A DNA stretch of 41,336 nucleotides from an uncultured Bacteroidales bacterium. GTDB lineage: Bacteria; Bacteroidota; Bacteroidia; Bacteroidales; UBA932. The position numbers were made by a program, and so were the translations under genes. Shown in pieces: positions 18,138 to 26,888 of this stretch; position 1 is the first letter of the stretch, and the number at the start of each line of letters is the position of its first letter. The stretch spans positions 1-41,336 of the forward strand of contig CALUQB010000025.1 of assembly GCA_944322815.1 (NCBI GenBank), in the 5' to 3' direction. The notes beneath the pieces are model-generated. The model worked only from the letters and a program-made list of their open reading frames with translations, had not been told where the DNA came from and ran no database searches.

Positions 18138-20861
18138 ATGAAATTCAGACATATTTTTTTGATTCAGGCGATTCTAACCTTTATCCTGGGCATGACGGTG
18201 ATAGCGATATCATCGGGCCGCGAAGGTAAACGGGATCGCCTGGATCCGTATTATACATCAGAGAAATGGAGCATTCCCGACAGTATCGTCGGGAGGGATT
18301 TCAGCATGTTCGTGACCGTCATCGACACTGATTTCGAACCTGGACCGGACGCCAAATTCGGATACCCCGGAGACAGGTTCGGCCCTATGATCTTCAGACT
18401 GGTCAGGGAAGGTGACGAACTGGTGCTGCAGCAGGCCACCGGTTTCGCGTCCTCGCATTATCACTCCGCGGCCGGATGGGCGGGCATGAACGGAAACCCG
18501 GAACACGACCATCTGCACGAGCTGTACGCGGAAAGGTCGGAATATATGGAAATGAGACGCTTCCCTATCCTGGAAGAAAGGGACAGCTGCATCACCATAC
18601 CGGTATCCGACTGGCTTGAAGATGACGCTTATTTCGGGCTGCAGCCTTATGCCGCATTTCTGAGAATCGGGAACAGGATAGAGAGAAGTTCCCGTCTCCT
18701 GGAAGTAGAACACAGAAGAGAACAGGTCATCATCAGATACAGCCTCAGGTACGCTCCCCTGCCACTCCCCGGAGCCTCGGACAAATCTACAGAATGGACA
18801 ATAGGAGTATGTCTGACACTGCTTCCTGAAGAGAGGATGCAGTCCGTATTCGCAGACAGGAGGGTCGGCTATTTCGAAGTTCCTGCAGTACAGGTAGATC
18901 CGGCGGGCATCTATATCAGGGAAGCCAGCGTCATCAAGAAATTCCGTGACAGCCTGACATTCTGCGTATATCCCGGGTTTCCGCAGCATCTTCTGCCTGC
19001 AGTCAGAAAGGCCGTAGAGAACTGGGACCGGGTTTTCAGAAAAGACGGTCTGGATTTCAGAGTAAGACTTGCGGAACCTTCACGCGATGAACTGGAATCA
19101 GGCAAATACAGGACAGACGATGCCAGGATATCCTGGATCAAATTCAACGATGCCCCCCGGAACGGGAACGCATACGGAAGAGTGTACACTGACCTGAGGA
19201 CAGGGGAGTCGCTTTGCGCATATCTGGGAATTTTCAGCGGTGTGGACAGGACACTCAGGCAGTGGTACCTTTCCCAGACAGGTGACATCATGCCGATGCC
19301 GGACGAGATGTATCTGGCGATGTTCGAAATGGTCATCACACACGAAATAGGCCATACACTCGGACTGGAACACAATTTCTACGGCAGCTGCCGCTTCGAT
19401 GTGAAAGAGCTGCGGAACCCTGCAGTCATGGCAAGATTTTCACACGGAAGCTCCATCATGGACTACATGAGGCTGAACTATGCCGTACAGCCTGAGGACG
19501 GAATAAGCCTGACCGACAGGGTGCCTGTCATAGGACCTTACGATGAGGCAGCCATCAAATGGGGCTACGGACATTTCCTGACTGAAAAAGAACGGAATGA
19601 TTTCGCAGGATGGATGTTTTCCCGCGACAGTCTCAGATACCTGCCGCAAGTCGTGGATGATCCGATGACACAGACTGAGGACCTCGGAAAGAATCCTCTG
19701 CGTACTGCCGGAATGGGTATGCAGCATCTGCAGCGTGCCGTGACATCATATCTGGAAGCGATTTCCGTACCTGATTCGCTCGCGGAAGAAACAGCTGTAC
19801 CTGATCCGGACAGCGTCTTCATATATTCATCGGTATCTGCGCAATACCGTCAGTTCGTGGAACATGCCCTGATGTTTGTCGGAGGAAGACAGAGAATAGT
19901 CGATGCCGGAGGTCATACTATAGCTGTCCCTGTATCTTCCGGCCTTCAGGAAGAGGCGCTGGATTTTCTCAGAAAATATGTTTACGAACCTCCTCAGTGG
20001 GCTGCGTCCATCGTAGACGAAGAATACCGCGAATATGTCGGGACGAGAGTGAAAAGGAATCTGGCCAGAGGAAAGGAAAAGACATGGAACAAGGATGACA
20101 GGACGTTCAGCATGGAAATAAGGGACGGAAGGGTGATCCTGAACATGGATGAAGCCTACGTATCTGTCAATGCCCAGATAGACAGCGGGGCAGGTCTCAG
20201 GAACAGACCGCTTCCGGCGATACCTGTCTTCAAGGGGACCGGCCGGACGGATATCACAGACAGTCTGTACAGGATATTGTCATCAAGCGTATTGCGGGAA
20301 AACTACGGTTTTCTGTCGCTGAGAGAGACGGACATTTTCGACAAAGCCGACTGCGAGAAGACAGAAGACGGCTACAGGCTTACCCTGCATACCGGATTCG
20401 GATTCCTGCCTGAGTCCAGAACTGTGGAGATGGCGCCGATCCAGGGAGTCATGCCTGTACATATCTCTTTCTATGTCAGATGGGATGCCCCCGGAAAACC
20501 GAGAGGCGGAGCCCCCGTGAACAGACAGCACGAAATCACGAAAAACGATATGACACTGCACATCAGCGAAGGAGTGCCTGAATTCTACAGACGGCAGCTG
20601 AAAAGGGCTGTCAGAAGGTACAACTGGGAATGCCGGACAAACATCAGGGTGGATGAAAGCACATCCCCGGTCAGGGCGGACTGCAATGCCGCCGTATCGT
20701 ATGACATTCTCGGAAACGATATTTCGGTTTACTCCGTACCTGGATTCTACAGGCTGAACATCGGGGCAGGAACCGAACCGGACCGCCGCAGTGTCAGACA
20801 CAAGTTCCGCATCGCCCTCGACTACCTGTCGGAAAGTGACCTGCCCGTCATTCCGAATTGA
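18138..20861 (+). CDS. large secreted zinc metalloprotease (metzincin type, DUF5117/DUF4953-like)
   Basis: The 907-residue protein starts with a hydrophobic export segment (residues 5-27). The zinc site HEIGHTLGLEH spans 402-412, with His402, His406 and the third ligand His412; Glu403 is the catalytic base. A Met-turn-like SIMDYM follows about 30 residues later, which places it among metzincins. The flanking regions resemble the DUF5117/DUF5118 and DUF4953 architecture of Bacteroidota zinc-dependent metalloproteases, frequent partners of SusCD/PKD-like genes. There is no lipobox, so it is either periplasmic or exported further. It is predicted to cut proteins or peptides into pieces that the neighbouring SusCD complex takes up. 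The next gene is a secreted thioredoxin. Confidence 0.82.
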   Translation: MKFRHIFLIQAILTFILGMTVIAISSGREGKRDRLDPYYTSEKWSIPDSIVGRDFSMFVTVIDTDFEPGPDAKFGYPGDRFGPMIFRLVREGDELVLQQATGFASSHYHSAAGWAGMNGNPEHDHLHELYAERSEYMEMRRFPILEERDSCITIPVSDWLEDDAYFGLQPYAAFLRIGNRIERSSRLLEVEHRREQVIIRYSLRYAPLPLPGASDKSTEWTIGVCLTLLPEERMQSVFADRRVGYFEVPAVQVDPAGIYIREASVIKKFRDSLTFCVYPGFPQHLLPAVRKAVENWDRVFRKDGLDFRVRLAEPSRDELESGKYRTDDARISWIKFNDAPRNGNAYGRVYTDLRTGESLCAYLGIFSGVDRTLRQWYLSQTGDIMPMPDEMYLAMFEMVITHEIGHTLGLEHNFYGSCRFDVKELRNPAVMARFSHGSSIMDYMRLNYAVQPEDGISLTDRVPVIGPYDEAAIKWGYGHFLTEKERNDFAGWMFSRDSLRYLPQVVDDPMTQTEDLGKNPLRTAGMGMQHLQRAVTSYLEAISVPDSLAEETAVPDPDSVFIYSSVSAQYRQFVEHALMFVGGRQRIVDAGGHTIAVPVSSGLQEEALDFLRKYVYEPPQWAASIVDEEYREYVGTRVKRNLARGKEKTWNKDDRTFSMEIRDGRVILNMDEAYVSVNAQIDSGAGLRNRPLPAIPVFKGTGRTDITDSLYRILSSSVLRENYGFLSLRETDIFDKADCEKTEDGYRLTLHTGFGFLPESRTVEMAPIQGVMPVHISFYVRWDAPGKPRGGAPVNRQHEITKNDMTLHISEGVPEFYRRQLKRAVRRYNWECRTNIRVDESTSPVRADCNAAVSYDILGNDISVYSVPGFYRLNIGAGTEPDRRSVRHKFRIALDYLSESDLPVIPN

Positions 20862-20901
20862 AAAATTTTATAATTTTATGGCAATATTAAATCCATTTAA
20901 C

Positions 20902-21393
20902 ATGAAAAGGATTCTGACTGTTATTATCGCCGCTACCGCGGCAATATCCCTGTGCTCCGCACAGGACATCTCGCCCAACATCACCGTAAAGGACCTTTCG
21001 GGCGACACAGTACTGATGAGCGATGTCCTCAAGGATGACGTAGTGATAGTCTCCTTCTGGGCCACATGGTGCAAACCGTGCCAGAACGAACTGGATGCAC
21101 TCGCTGAAATAGAAGATACCTGGGCCGACCGGCTGAGGGTGGTGGCCATCTCCACTGATGACGCACGCTCGATCGCCAAGGTGAAATCTACCGTAAAAGC
21201 CAAGATGTGGCCGTACGAAGTCTATACCGATGAGAACAGCGAGCTGGCGAAGTCTCTGAACATAAATTCGATTCCGTTCGTAATGATCATCGTCGGCGGT
21301 GAAACCGTATATTCGCATACGGGATATACTCCCGGCAGCGAACGGCTGCTCGTGGAGAAGGCTCTCGGCTACGTTAAACAAGGGTCCTTTTGA
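20902..21393 (+). CDS. secreted TlpA-like thioredoxin
   Basis: This 163-residue protein has an N-terminal signal peptide (MKRILTVIIAATAAISLCSA) and a thioredoxin/TlpA domain with the redox motif WCKPC (C57 and C60) and the cis-proline segment SIPFVMII near residue 130. It is probably a periplasmic or surface disulfide oxidoreductase or reductase. I chose the ATG at 20902 because it gives a clean signal peptide; an ATG at 20878 would add eight residues. It is the last gene of the plus-strand envelope run, 40 bases after the protease gene, and the run ends with a 9-base gap to a convergent gene. It may keep cysteines in the operon's exported proteins in the right state. Confidence 0.88.
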   Translation: MKRILTVIIAATAAISLCSAQDISPNITVKDLSGDTVLMSDVLKDDVVIVSFWATWCKPCQNELDALAEIEDTWADRLRVVAISTDDARSIAKVKSTVKAKMWPYEVYTDENSELAKSLNINSIPFVMIIVGGETVYSHTGYTPGSERLLVEKALGYVKQGSF

Positions 21394-21402
21394 ATAAGAC
21401 CG

Positions 21403-21804
21403 CTATAAAATTTCAGGATGCTTCCGCTTCAAGACCTCCAGACACTTCTGGAGATTGTTCGGATTAATGATGACCTCAGCACTCTCTGACTGTGCGAATG
21501 CATACATGTACTCGATGAAAATATCATCTTCCGCCAGGCTTTCCAGAATCTTCGAGAGAGCTCCCGGAACATTCGGGCAATGAATCTGTATCACATCGGT
21601 AAGTATCACGGCGAAGCCGGCATCGCGCAGCACCGCAGCCGTATGGTCAGCATCCTGCACTATCAGACGCATCAGACCGAAATCAGTGGTCTCTGCTATG
21701 CAGAAAGCCTGCATGTTGATGTCATGTGCCGCCAACGCCTTGGTCACCTCGTTCAGGCGACCTGTCTTGTTTTCAAGGAAAACAGATATCTGCTTTGTAG
21801 TCAT
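21403..21804 (-). CDS. tandem ACT-domain protein
   Basis: The 133-residue protein is made of two ACT domains in tandem (roughly 4-65 and 70-130), beginning TTKQISVFLENKTGRLNEVTKAL, with the ACT-typical small-residue turn before the first helix. ACT domains bind amino acids and regulate enzymes. It lies nine bases downstream of paaK on the same strand and is the last gene of the iorA-iorB-aminotransferase-paaK block. It may sense an aromatic amino acid and adjust the ligase or oxidoreductase, but no catalytic domain is attached and the partner is not known. Confidence 0.85.
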   Translation of the reverse strand: MTTKQISVFLENKTGRLNEVTKALAAHDINMQAFCIAETTDFGLMRLIVQDADHTAAVLRDAGFAVILTDVIQIHCPNVPGALSKILESLAEDDIFIEYMYAFAQSESAEVIINPNNLQKCLEVLKRKHPEIL

Positions 21805-21813
21805 GATATAACG

Positions 21814-23115
21814 TTATTTTAGTTTTCTCTTGTCAATCACCCTTACGCTCTTGCCCTCCGACCTGGAAATGGAACCAGGCTCCATGAGCCTGACATTGGC
21901 ACTGATGGAAAGAATGCTCTTGAGCTTGTCCGCCAGCTTTTTCTTCAGCTGCAGCATGGTCCCGAGTTCATCACTGAAATAGTCCCGTCTGACCTCGACC
22001 TGGACTTCCAGTGTATCGAGCAGGTTCACCCTGTCGACCACCATCAGATAGACAGGCTCGAACTCAGGCATATCCAGTATGACGCTTTCCACCTGGGACG
22101 GGAAGACATTGATACCCCTGATGATAAGCATGTCATCGCAGCGGCCTATGATTCTGGTCATCCTCACATTAGTCCTTCCGCACTCGCATTGGCCGCTGAT
22201 CAGGGAGGACAGATCTCTGGTCCGATATCTGAGCAGCGGCATACCTGTCTTCGTGAGGGTGGTGAAGACCAGTTCTCCGGTAGTCCCGTAAGGGAGCGGT
22301 TCGAGGGTGTCCGGATCGATGATTTCAGGGTAGAAGTGGTCTTCGGAAATGTGCGAACCGTTCTTGCACTCGCATTCGTATGAAACTCCCGGGCCGATGA
22401 TCTCGCTCAGACCGTAAATATTGTATGCCTGCAGTCCGAGTCTGGACTCTATTTCCTGTCTCATGTTTTCTGTCCACGGTTCTGCTCCGAATGCGCCTAT
22501 CTTCAGACTGATGTCATCCTTCGTCATACCGTGTTTCTCCATGGCTTCCGCCAGATACAATGCATAGGAAGGCGTACATGCCAGACCTGTGATCTTCAGG
22601 TCCTTGAGAAGACGCAGATGCTTTTCCGTATTTCCGGTGGATGTAGGGACGACAGTGGCTCCCACGTACTCCACGCCGTAGTGTGCTCCGAGCCCGCCCG
22701 TGAATAGTCCGTAGCCGTAGCCGACGGAAAAGATGTCATCGCGTGTAACTCCGTAAGCCGTGAAAGCCCTGGCTGCACTTTCACTCCATATCTCCAGGTC
22801 TCTGCGGGTGTAACCCACTACCGTAGGATTCCCGGTAGTCCCGGACGAAGCGTGAAACCGGACTATTTCCGACTGGCTGGCAGCCTGGAGACCTGTAGGA
22901 TAATTGTCCCTGAGGTCCTGTTTGGTGGTAAAAGGCAGTTTCCTGATGTCTTCTATGGTCCTGATGTCATCGGGTGTCATGTCCAGTGCCTGCATCTTCT
23001 CCCTGTAGAAAGGCACGTTGTGGTAGACCAGTTCCACGAGTTTGTGAAGCCGTTTCCCCTGCAGATCGGACATTTCGTCCCTGCTCATGCATTCTTTATT
23101 CTTGTTCCAGATCAT
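21814..23115 (-). CDS. paaK: phenylacetate-CoA ligase
   Basis: PaaK uses ATP and CoA to turn phenylacetate (and some other arylacetates) into the CoA thioester in the cytosol. The 433 residues match the family length. Visible motifs are the AMP-binding P-loop ASSGTTGNPTVVGYT near 88-102, the Y/G-rich FSVGYGYGLFTGG near 127-139, a YGLSE adenylation motif near 237-241, the E(L)VFTTLTKTGMPLLRYRTRD segment near 280-300 and a C-terminal hinge region with RIIGRCDDMLIIRG. It is encoded with indolepyruvate ferredoxin oxidoreductase, an aminotransferase and an ACT protein. In fermentative Bacteroidota this combination fits arylacetate activation followed by reductive carboxylation. Confidence 0.92.
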   Translation of the reverse strand: MIWNKNKECMSRDEMSDLQGKRLHKLVELVYHNVPFYREKMQALDMTPDDIRTIEDIRKLPFTTKQDLRDNYPTGLQAASQSEIVRFHASSGTTGNPTVVGYTRRDLEIWSESAARAFTAYGVTRDDIFSVGYGYGLFTGGLGAHYGVEYVGATVVPTSTGNTEKHLRLLKDLKITGLACTPSYALYLAEAMEKHGMTKDDISLKIGAFGAEPWTENMRQEIESRLGLQAYNIYGLSEIIGPGVSYECECKNGSHISEDHFYPEIIDPDTLEPLPYGTTGELVFTTLTKTGMPLLRYRTRDLSSLISGQCECGRTNVRMTRIIGRCDDMLIIRGINVFPSQVESVILDMPEFEPVYLMVVDRVNLLDTLEVQVEVRRDYFSDELGTMLQLKKKLADKLKSILSISANVRLMEPGSISRSEGKSVRVIDKRKLK

Positions 23116-23185
23116 GGTTTTATCGTTTGCTGGTTTTTCATAATGTTTTTCTGTGGTTCATGGACGGGTCCGGGATGGAATCCGG

Positions 23186-24511
23186 TCATTTGCCGTCCGG
23201 ATGGTCCTTTCTGAATGCTTCCATCCTCTGCCGGAGTACAGGATACAGCTCGTCCCGCATTCTGGAAGTACATGCCCTCACTCCCTGCTGGTCACTGCCC
23301 GTCGTACCCAGGCTGATGCAGCTGACTCCGTAGTAGAGCAGTTCTTTCAGCAGCTCTCCCCCGCTCATGTTTCCGTAGCCGAGCGTAAAGAAAAAGCCGT
23401 CCCCGACTTTCTGTGTGACATCCATGTCATATACGATATGGAAGCCGCAGTCCCGGAAGATGCGTTTCATCTTTTCCGCCCTGTCCGCATAGACCCTGGT
23501 ATCCTCCACGAAATCTATCCTGCCGTCACAGGCAGCCTCAAGCATGGCTGCATAGGCATACTGGGTGGATGTGGTGCATCCGCTGGTGATCATGTACAGG
23601 ATGGAAGCTATGAATGTCTGGCCGAAAATGCCCGAGTCGCCATAACGTCCTGCAAGTGCCGGGTAATGGCGGTCGAAAAGCGAATCGGAGATGCATGCAA
23701 GAGCCATTCTCTGGCCAGCATAGCTGAAAATCTTCGATGAAGAAAGCATCAGGATGTAATTCTCCGTGTATCTGGCTACGGTAGGAGGATACGGCGGTTC
23801 GTACGGTTTTCCGAGATACTTTCTGAAATCCATGCAGAAATATGCCTGGTCTTCCATCACGACAGCATCGTATTTCGTGGCCAGTCCGCCTATGATCTCC
23901 AGTTCGGACTCTTCCAGACAGATCCATGCCGGATTGTTCGGATTCGAATACACTATGGCGGCTATGTCTCCTGAAGACATCACGGACTCCAGTTTGTCTC
24001 TCAGTTTTTCCCCTCTGAAATCATGGATGTCGAACCAGACCCAGTCTATGCCCAGGATTTTCAGCTGGGATTTCTGTATCGGGAAGCCGGGATCGATGAA
24101 CAGGACCCTGTCCTTGCCTTGCAGACGCTGGGTGCAGGCTATGAAGGATGCGAATGACGCAGCTACCCCGCCTGTAGTCGGGATACAGGCCCTGGCGCTG
24201 ATGTCTATGCCGATGAAGGCTTTCACGAAACGCGATGCCGCCTCTTTCAGTTCCGCCACTCCGGCTGCCGCCGGGTACTGCGACACTATGCCGCTGTCCA
24301 GAGCCGCCTTTTCTGCTTCTATGCCTATCCTGTTCGGAGGGAGACCTGGCGAACCCTGGTCCATCCTGATGAACGGTATGCCTGTCCTTTCTTCCAGAGC
24401 GGATGCTACCAGAAGGATTTCCCCTATGGTCGCATTCTCCAGATCTGCGATGTTCAGCTCCCTGACAATATCTGCCACCAGAGCCTCCGGGAATACCTTG
24501 TTATCTGCCAT
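23186..24511 (-). CDS. PLP-dependent class I/II aminotransferase (aromatic, probable)
   Basis: This 441-residue fold-type I aminotransferase contains YSNPNNPAW (substrate/PLP region), EDQAYFCMD, and the Schiff-base lysine in SSSKIFSYAGQRMALA. Such enzymes swap amino and keto groups between amino acids and 2-oxo acids. Its position between iorB and paaK suggests it interconverts phenylpyruvate or indolepyruvate with phenylalanine or tryptophan. The start at 24511 (MADNK) is preferred, since an AGGA lies just upstream; it overlaps the end of iorB by 11 bases. An in-frame start at 24529 would overlap more. Substrate is inferred from neighbours; the sequence alone only says class I/II. Confidence 0.82.
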   Translation of the reverse strand: MADNKVFPEALVADIVRELNIADLENATIGEILLVASALEERTGIPFIRMDQGSPGLPPNRIGIEAEKAALDSGIVSQYPAAAGVAELKEAASRFVKAFIGIDISARACIPTTGGVAASFASFIACTQRLQGKDRVLFIDPGFPIQKSQLKILGIDWVWFDIHDFRGEKLRDKLESVMSSGDIAAIVYSNPNNPAWICLEESELEIIGGLATKYDAVVMEDQAYFCMDFRKYLGKPYEPPYPPTVARYTENYILMLSSSKIFSYAGQRMALACISDSLFDRHYPALAGRYGDSGIFGQTFIASILYMITSGCTTSTQYAYAAMLEAACDGRIDFVEDTRVYADRAEKMKRIFRDCGFHIVYDMDVTQKVGDGFFFTLGYGNMSGGELLKELLYYGVSCISLGTTGSDQQGVRACTSRMRDELYPVLRQRMEAFRKDHPDGK

Positions 24512-25073
24512 ATTCCTGTCCGATTTCAAAAGCCCTCAGATTCATTTCCACTATCCGCTCCCCTTTGGAAGCGAAAACATTCCGTATGCTTTCCCTGAGC
24601 TGGTCCGGCGTCAGTATGCCGATGACACCTGCAGCTGCACCGAGCAGTATCACATTTGCCGATTTCGGCATGGAATTCTCCTGTGAAATCCTGTCGAGGT
24701 CGAGAGTGATGACGTGCTCCATGGCAGCCAGTGCCGATTTCACCTTTTCTTCGGGATAGTTGTCTATATTCAAAAACGGGGAAGACGAGGTGATGACATA
24801 GCCGTCCTTGTGCAGGAACGGCAGATATCTGAGCGCCTCCATCGGTTCCATGGAAAGGATGATGTCCGCCGAGCCGAGCGGCACCATGTCGGAATGGATT
24901 TCGGCATCTGAAAGCCTCAACCCGGATTCCACTTCCCCGCCGCGCTGGCTCATGCCGTGCACTTCAGCCTGTTTGAGATTCAGTCCGGCTCTGACAGCCG
25001 CATCTCCTATGATGGTGGCTATGGAGAGGATTCCCTGACCTCCCACGCCTGAAAGTATGATGTCTTTTTTCAT
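24501..25073 (-). CDS. iorB: indolepyruvate ferredoxin oxidoreductase, beta subunit
   Basis: IorB is the small (gamma-domain type) subunit of the 2-oxoacid:ferredoxin oxidoreductase that acts on aryl pyruvates. The 190-residue protein starts with KKDIILSGVGGQGILSIATII, carries VHGMSQRGGEVESGLRL near 38-54 and a C-terminal NVILLGAAAGVIG, all hallmarks of IorB. It works with IorA in the cytosol. Its start is 32 bases after the iorA stop, and its end overlaps the aminotransferase gene by 11 bases, indicating one mRNA. Confidence 0.93.
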   Translation of the reverse strand: MKKDIILSGVGGQGILSIATIIGDAAVRAGLNLKQAEVHGMSQRGGEVESGLRLSDAEIHSDMVPLGSADIILSMEPMEALRYLPFLHKDGYVITSSSPFLNIDNYPEEKVKSALAAMEHVITLDLDRISQENSMPKSANVILLGAAAGVIGILTPDQLRESIRNVFASKGERIVEMNLRAFEIGQEYGR

Positions 25074-25105
25074 TGTTCATTTTCCTGTTTGAGAACTGTC
25101 CGGAT

Positions 25106-26803
25106 TCAGGCCTGTCTGCCGGCCGTGCGTTTCTTCCTGGCGAGTGTCTGCATGCATTCCCTGCGCGGAATGATCACGGAAACCCCGTCATATTCGAGCT
25201 CCTCCCTGATGATGCGGGTGATTTCCTCCATGTTCTTCTGCAGAGGGACCACCACCCTCACGTGCTCTTTTTCCACGCCCAATGCCAGGCAGATGGCTTC
25301 GAACTTGTTCGTACCGGCAGAGTCCTGGCCGCCGGTCATGGCTGTGGTCAGATTGTCGGAAATGACGACCGTTATGTTCGAGCGGTCGTTCACGGCATCG
25401 AGAAGCCCCGTCATGCCGCTGTGCGTGAAAGTGGAATCGCCTATCACCGCCACTGCAGGATGAAGTCCGGCATCCGCTGCACCTTTCGCCATGGTGATCG
25501 AAGCCCCCATGTCCACACACGTGTCTATCGCGCAGAACGGAGGAAGCGCGCCCAAGGTATAGCACCCGATGTCGGCGAATACCCTCGATTCGGGATAGTC
25601 GGCAAGCACCTGGTTAAGGGCAATATATACGTCCCTGTGACCGCATCCCTGACACAGGGCCGGCGGTCTCGGGACAATGCCTTCGGGCACGGCATATACC
25701 GGGACTGTCTTTTTCCCGACAGCTTCTCCCACACAGTCCGGGTTCAGTTCCCCTGTCCGCGGCAGGTCTCCCGTTAGCCTTCCCTTTACAGGATAGTCCC
25801 CGCCCACGATACTCCGCACCTGCTCTTCGAGGAAAGGCTGGCCGTCTTCGACGACCAATATCTGGCTGCATCCCGTTGCGAATTTCCTGACGGCTTCTGC
25901 CGGAACGGGGTACTGGGATATCTTCATCAAATGATATCCTGCTTCCAGGACATGGTTTTCCATGACATAATTGTAGCCTGTGCCGCAGGCGATGATCCCT
26001 TTCGGAAAAACAGCTCCGGCATTGCCCGGAAGGGCACCTGCATTCCCGGAGACGGAGTCATTGCCCGAATGGGCACCCTGGTTTCCGGAAACGGCCGGAT
26101 AATCAGGAACGGATATCCTGAAGAACGGGGAGGAAGCGGAAAGCTGTTCGAGATGAGGCTGTTTCGCGGTCAACGCGAGATTCTTCCTTTTGGCGTTCGC
26201 TGGCAGGAGAACCCATGCGGAGCGGTCTCTGTCGGCAGGTTTCCTGACTGTATCAGGCTTGTCCGCCGATATCCGTACCGCAGCCCTCGAATGGGCAAGC
26301 CTGGTCGTGATTCTCAGCAGCACAGGGAGTTTCTCCTTTTCGGAAAGCTCGAAAGCGTATGCCATCATTTCGTATGCTTCCTGCTGCGTGGATGGCTCCA
26401 GAGTGGGAATCATGGCGAATTTCCCGTAGAATCTGGAGTCCTGTTCGTTCTGGGAAGAATGCATGGAAGGGTCATCGGCGGCTACGACTACCAGACCGCC
26501 GTTCACTCCTGTCATGCCGGCATTCACGAAGGCATCGGCAGCGACGTTCATGCCGACGTGTTTCATGCATACCATACTCCGGCAGCCGGCATAGGACATC
26601 CCCAGCGCAGCCTCCATGGCAGTCTTTTCGTTCGAACTCCAGGTGCAGTGGATACCGTTTTCCCTGGACATGGCCGAATGCCGGATGTATTCAGTGATCT
26701 CGGTGCTCGGGGTGCCGGGATAGGCATATACGCCCTTGATTCCGGCATGCATGGCGCCTTCGGCTATGGCTTCATCGCCAAGCAATAGTTTTACTTGTGT
26801 CAT
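25106..26803 (-). CDS. iorA: indolepyruvate ferredoxin oxidoreductase, alpha subunit, with repeat insert and no ferredoxin tail
   Basis: IorA binds thiamin diphosphate and, with IorB, oxidatively decarboxylates indolepyruvate, phenylpyruvate or hydroxyphenylpyruvate to the aryl-acetyl-CoA, passing electrons to ferredoxin; the reaction can run in reverse. The 565-residue protein has the N-terminal pyrimidine domain (AYPGTPSTEITEY, 27-39), CQGCGHRDV (384-392) and the TPP/Mg2+ motif from GDST (455-458) to ISDN (481-484). Two oddities are visible. Residues 239-265 are a Gly/Ala/Asn-rich run of four near-repeats (SGNQGAH, SGNDSV, SGNAGAL, PGNAGAV) between domains. The chain also stops about 15 residues after IIPRREC, without the two [4Fe-4S] motifs that end many IorA proteins, so electrons must pass to a separate ferredoxin. 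Confidence 0.92.
   Translation of the reverse strand: MTQVKLLLGDEAIAEGAMHAGIKGVYAYPGTPSTEITEYIRHSAMSRENGIHCTWSSNEKTAMEAALGMSYAGCRSMVCMKHVGMNVAADAFVNAGMTGVNGGLVVVAADDPSMHSSQNEQDSRFYGKFAMIPTLEPSTQQEAYEMMAYAFELSEKEKLPVLLRITTRLAHSRAAVRISADKPDTVRKPADRDRSAWVLLPANAKRKNLALTAKQPHLEQLSASSPFFRISVPDYPAVSGNQGAHSGNDSVSGNAGALPGNAGAVFPKGIIACGTGYNYVMENHVLEAGYHLMKISQYPVPAEAVRKFATGCSQILVVEDGQPFLEEQVRSIVGGDYPVKGRLTGDLPRTGELNPDCVGEAVGKKTVPVYAVPEGIVPRPPALCQGCGHRDVYIALNQVLADYPESRVFADIGCYTLGALPPFCAIDTCVDMGASITMAKGAADAGLHPAVAVIGDSTFTHSGMTGLLDAVNDRSNITVVISDNLTTAMTGGQDSAGTNKFEAICLALGVEKEHVRVVVPLQKNMEEITRIIREELEYDGVSVIIPRRECMQTLARKKRTAGRQA
26009..26089 (-). repeat. degenerate in-frame tandem repeat inside iorA
   Basis: Four units of 18-21 bases encode SGN/PGN-x-G-A-type heptads at IorA residues 239-265. 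Unit length is a multiple of three, so copy changes would keep the frame. The run sits in an inter-domain linker, where length changes are tolerable. Confidence 0.75.
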
Positions 26804-26888
26804 ATTCGTGTCCGTTTATAAATGGTCTTCACTCCGGCCCGACGGAATATCCTACCTGTATCGGAGATTTCATCGGACTTCCGTTATT

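Noticed and set aside
5365-21393. Classical polysaccharide utilisation locus
   Set aside because: SusC and SusD are present but no glycoside hydrolase, lyase, sulfatase or hybrid sensor is encoded.
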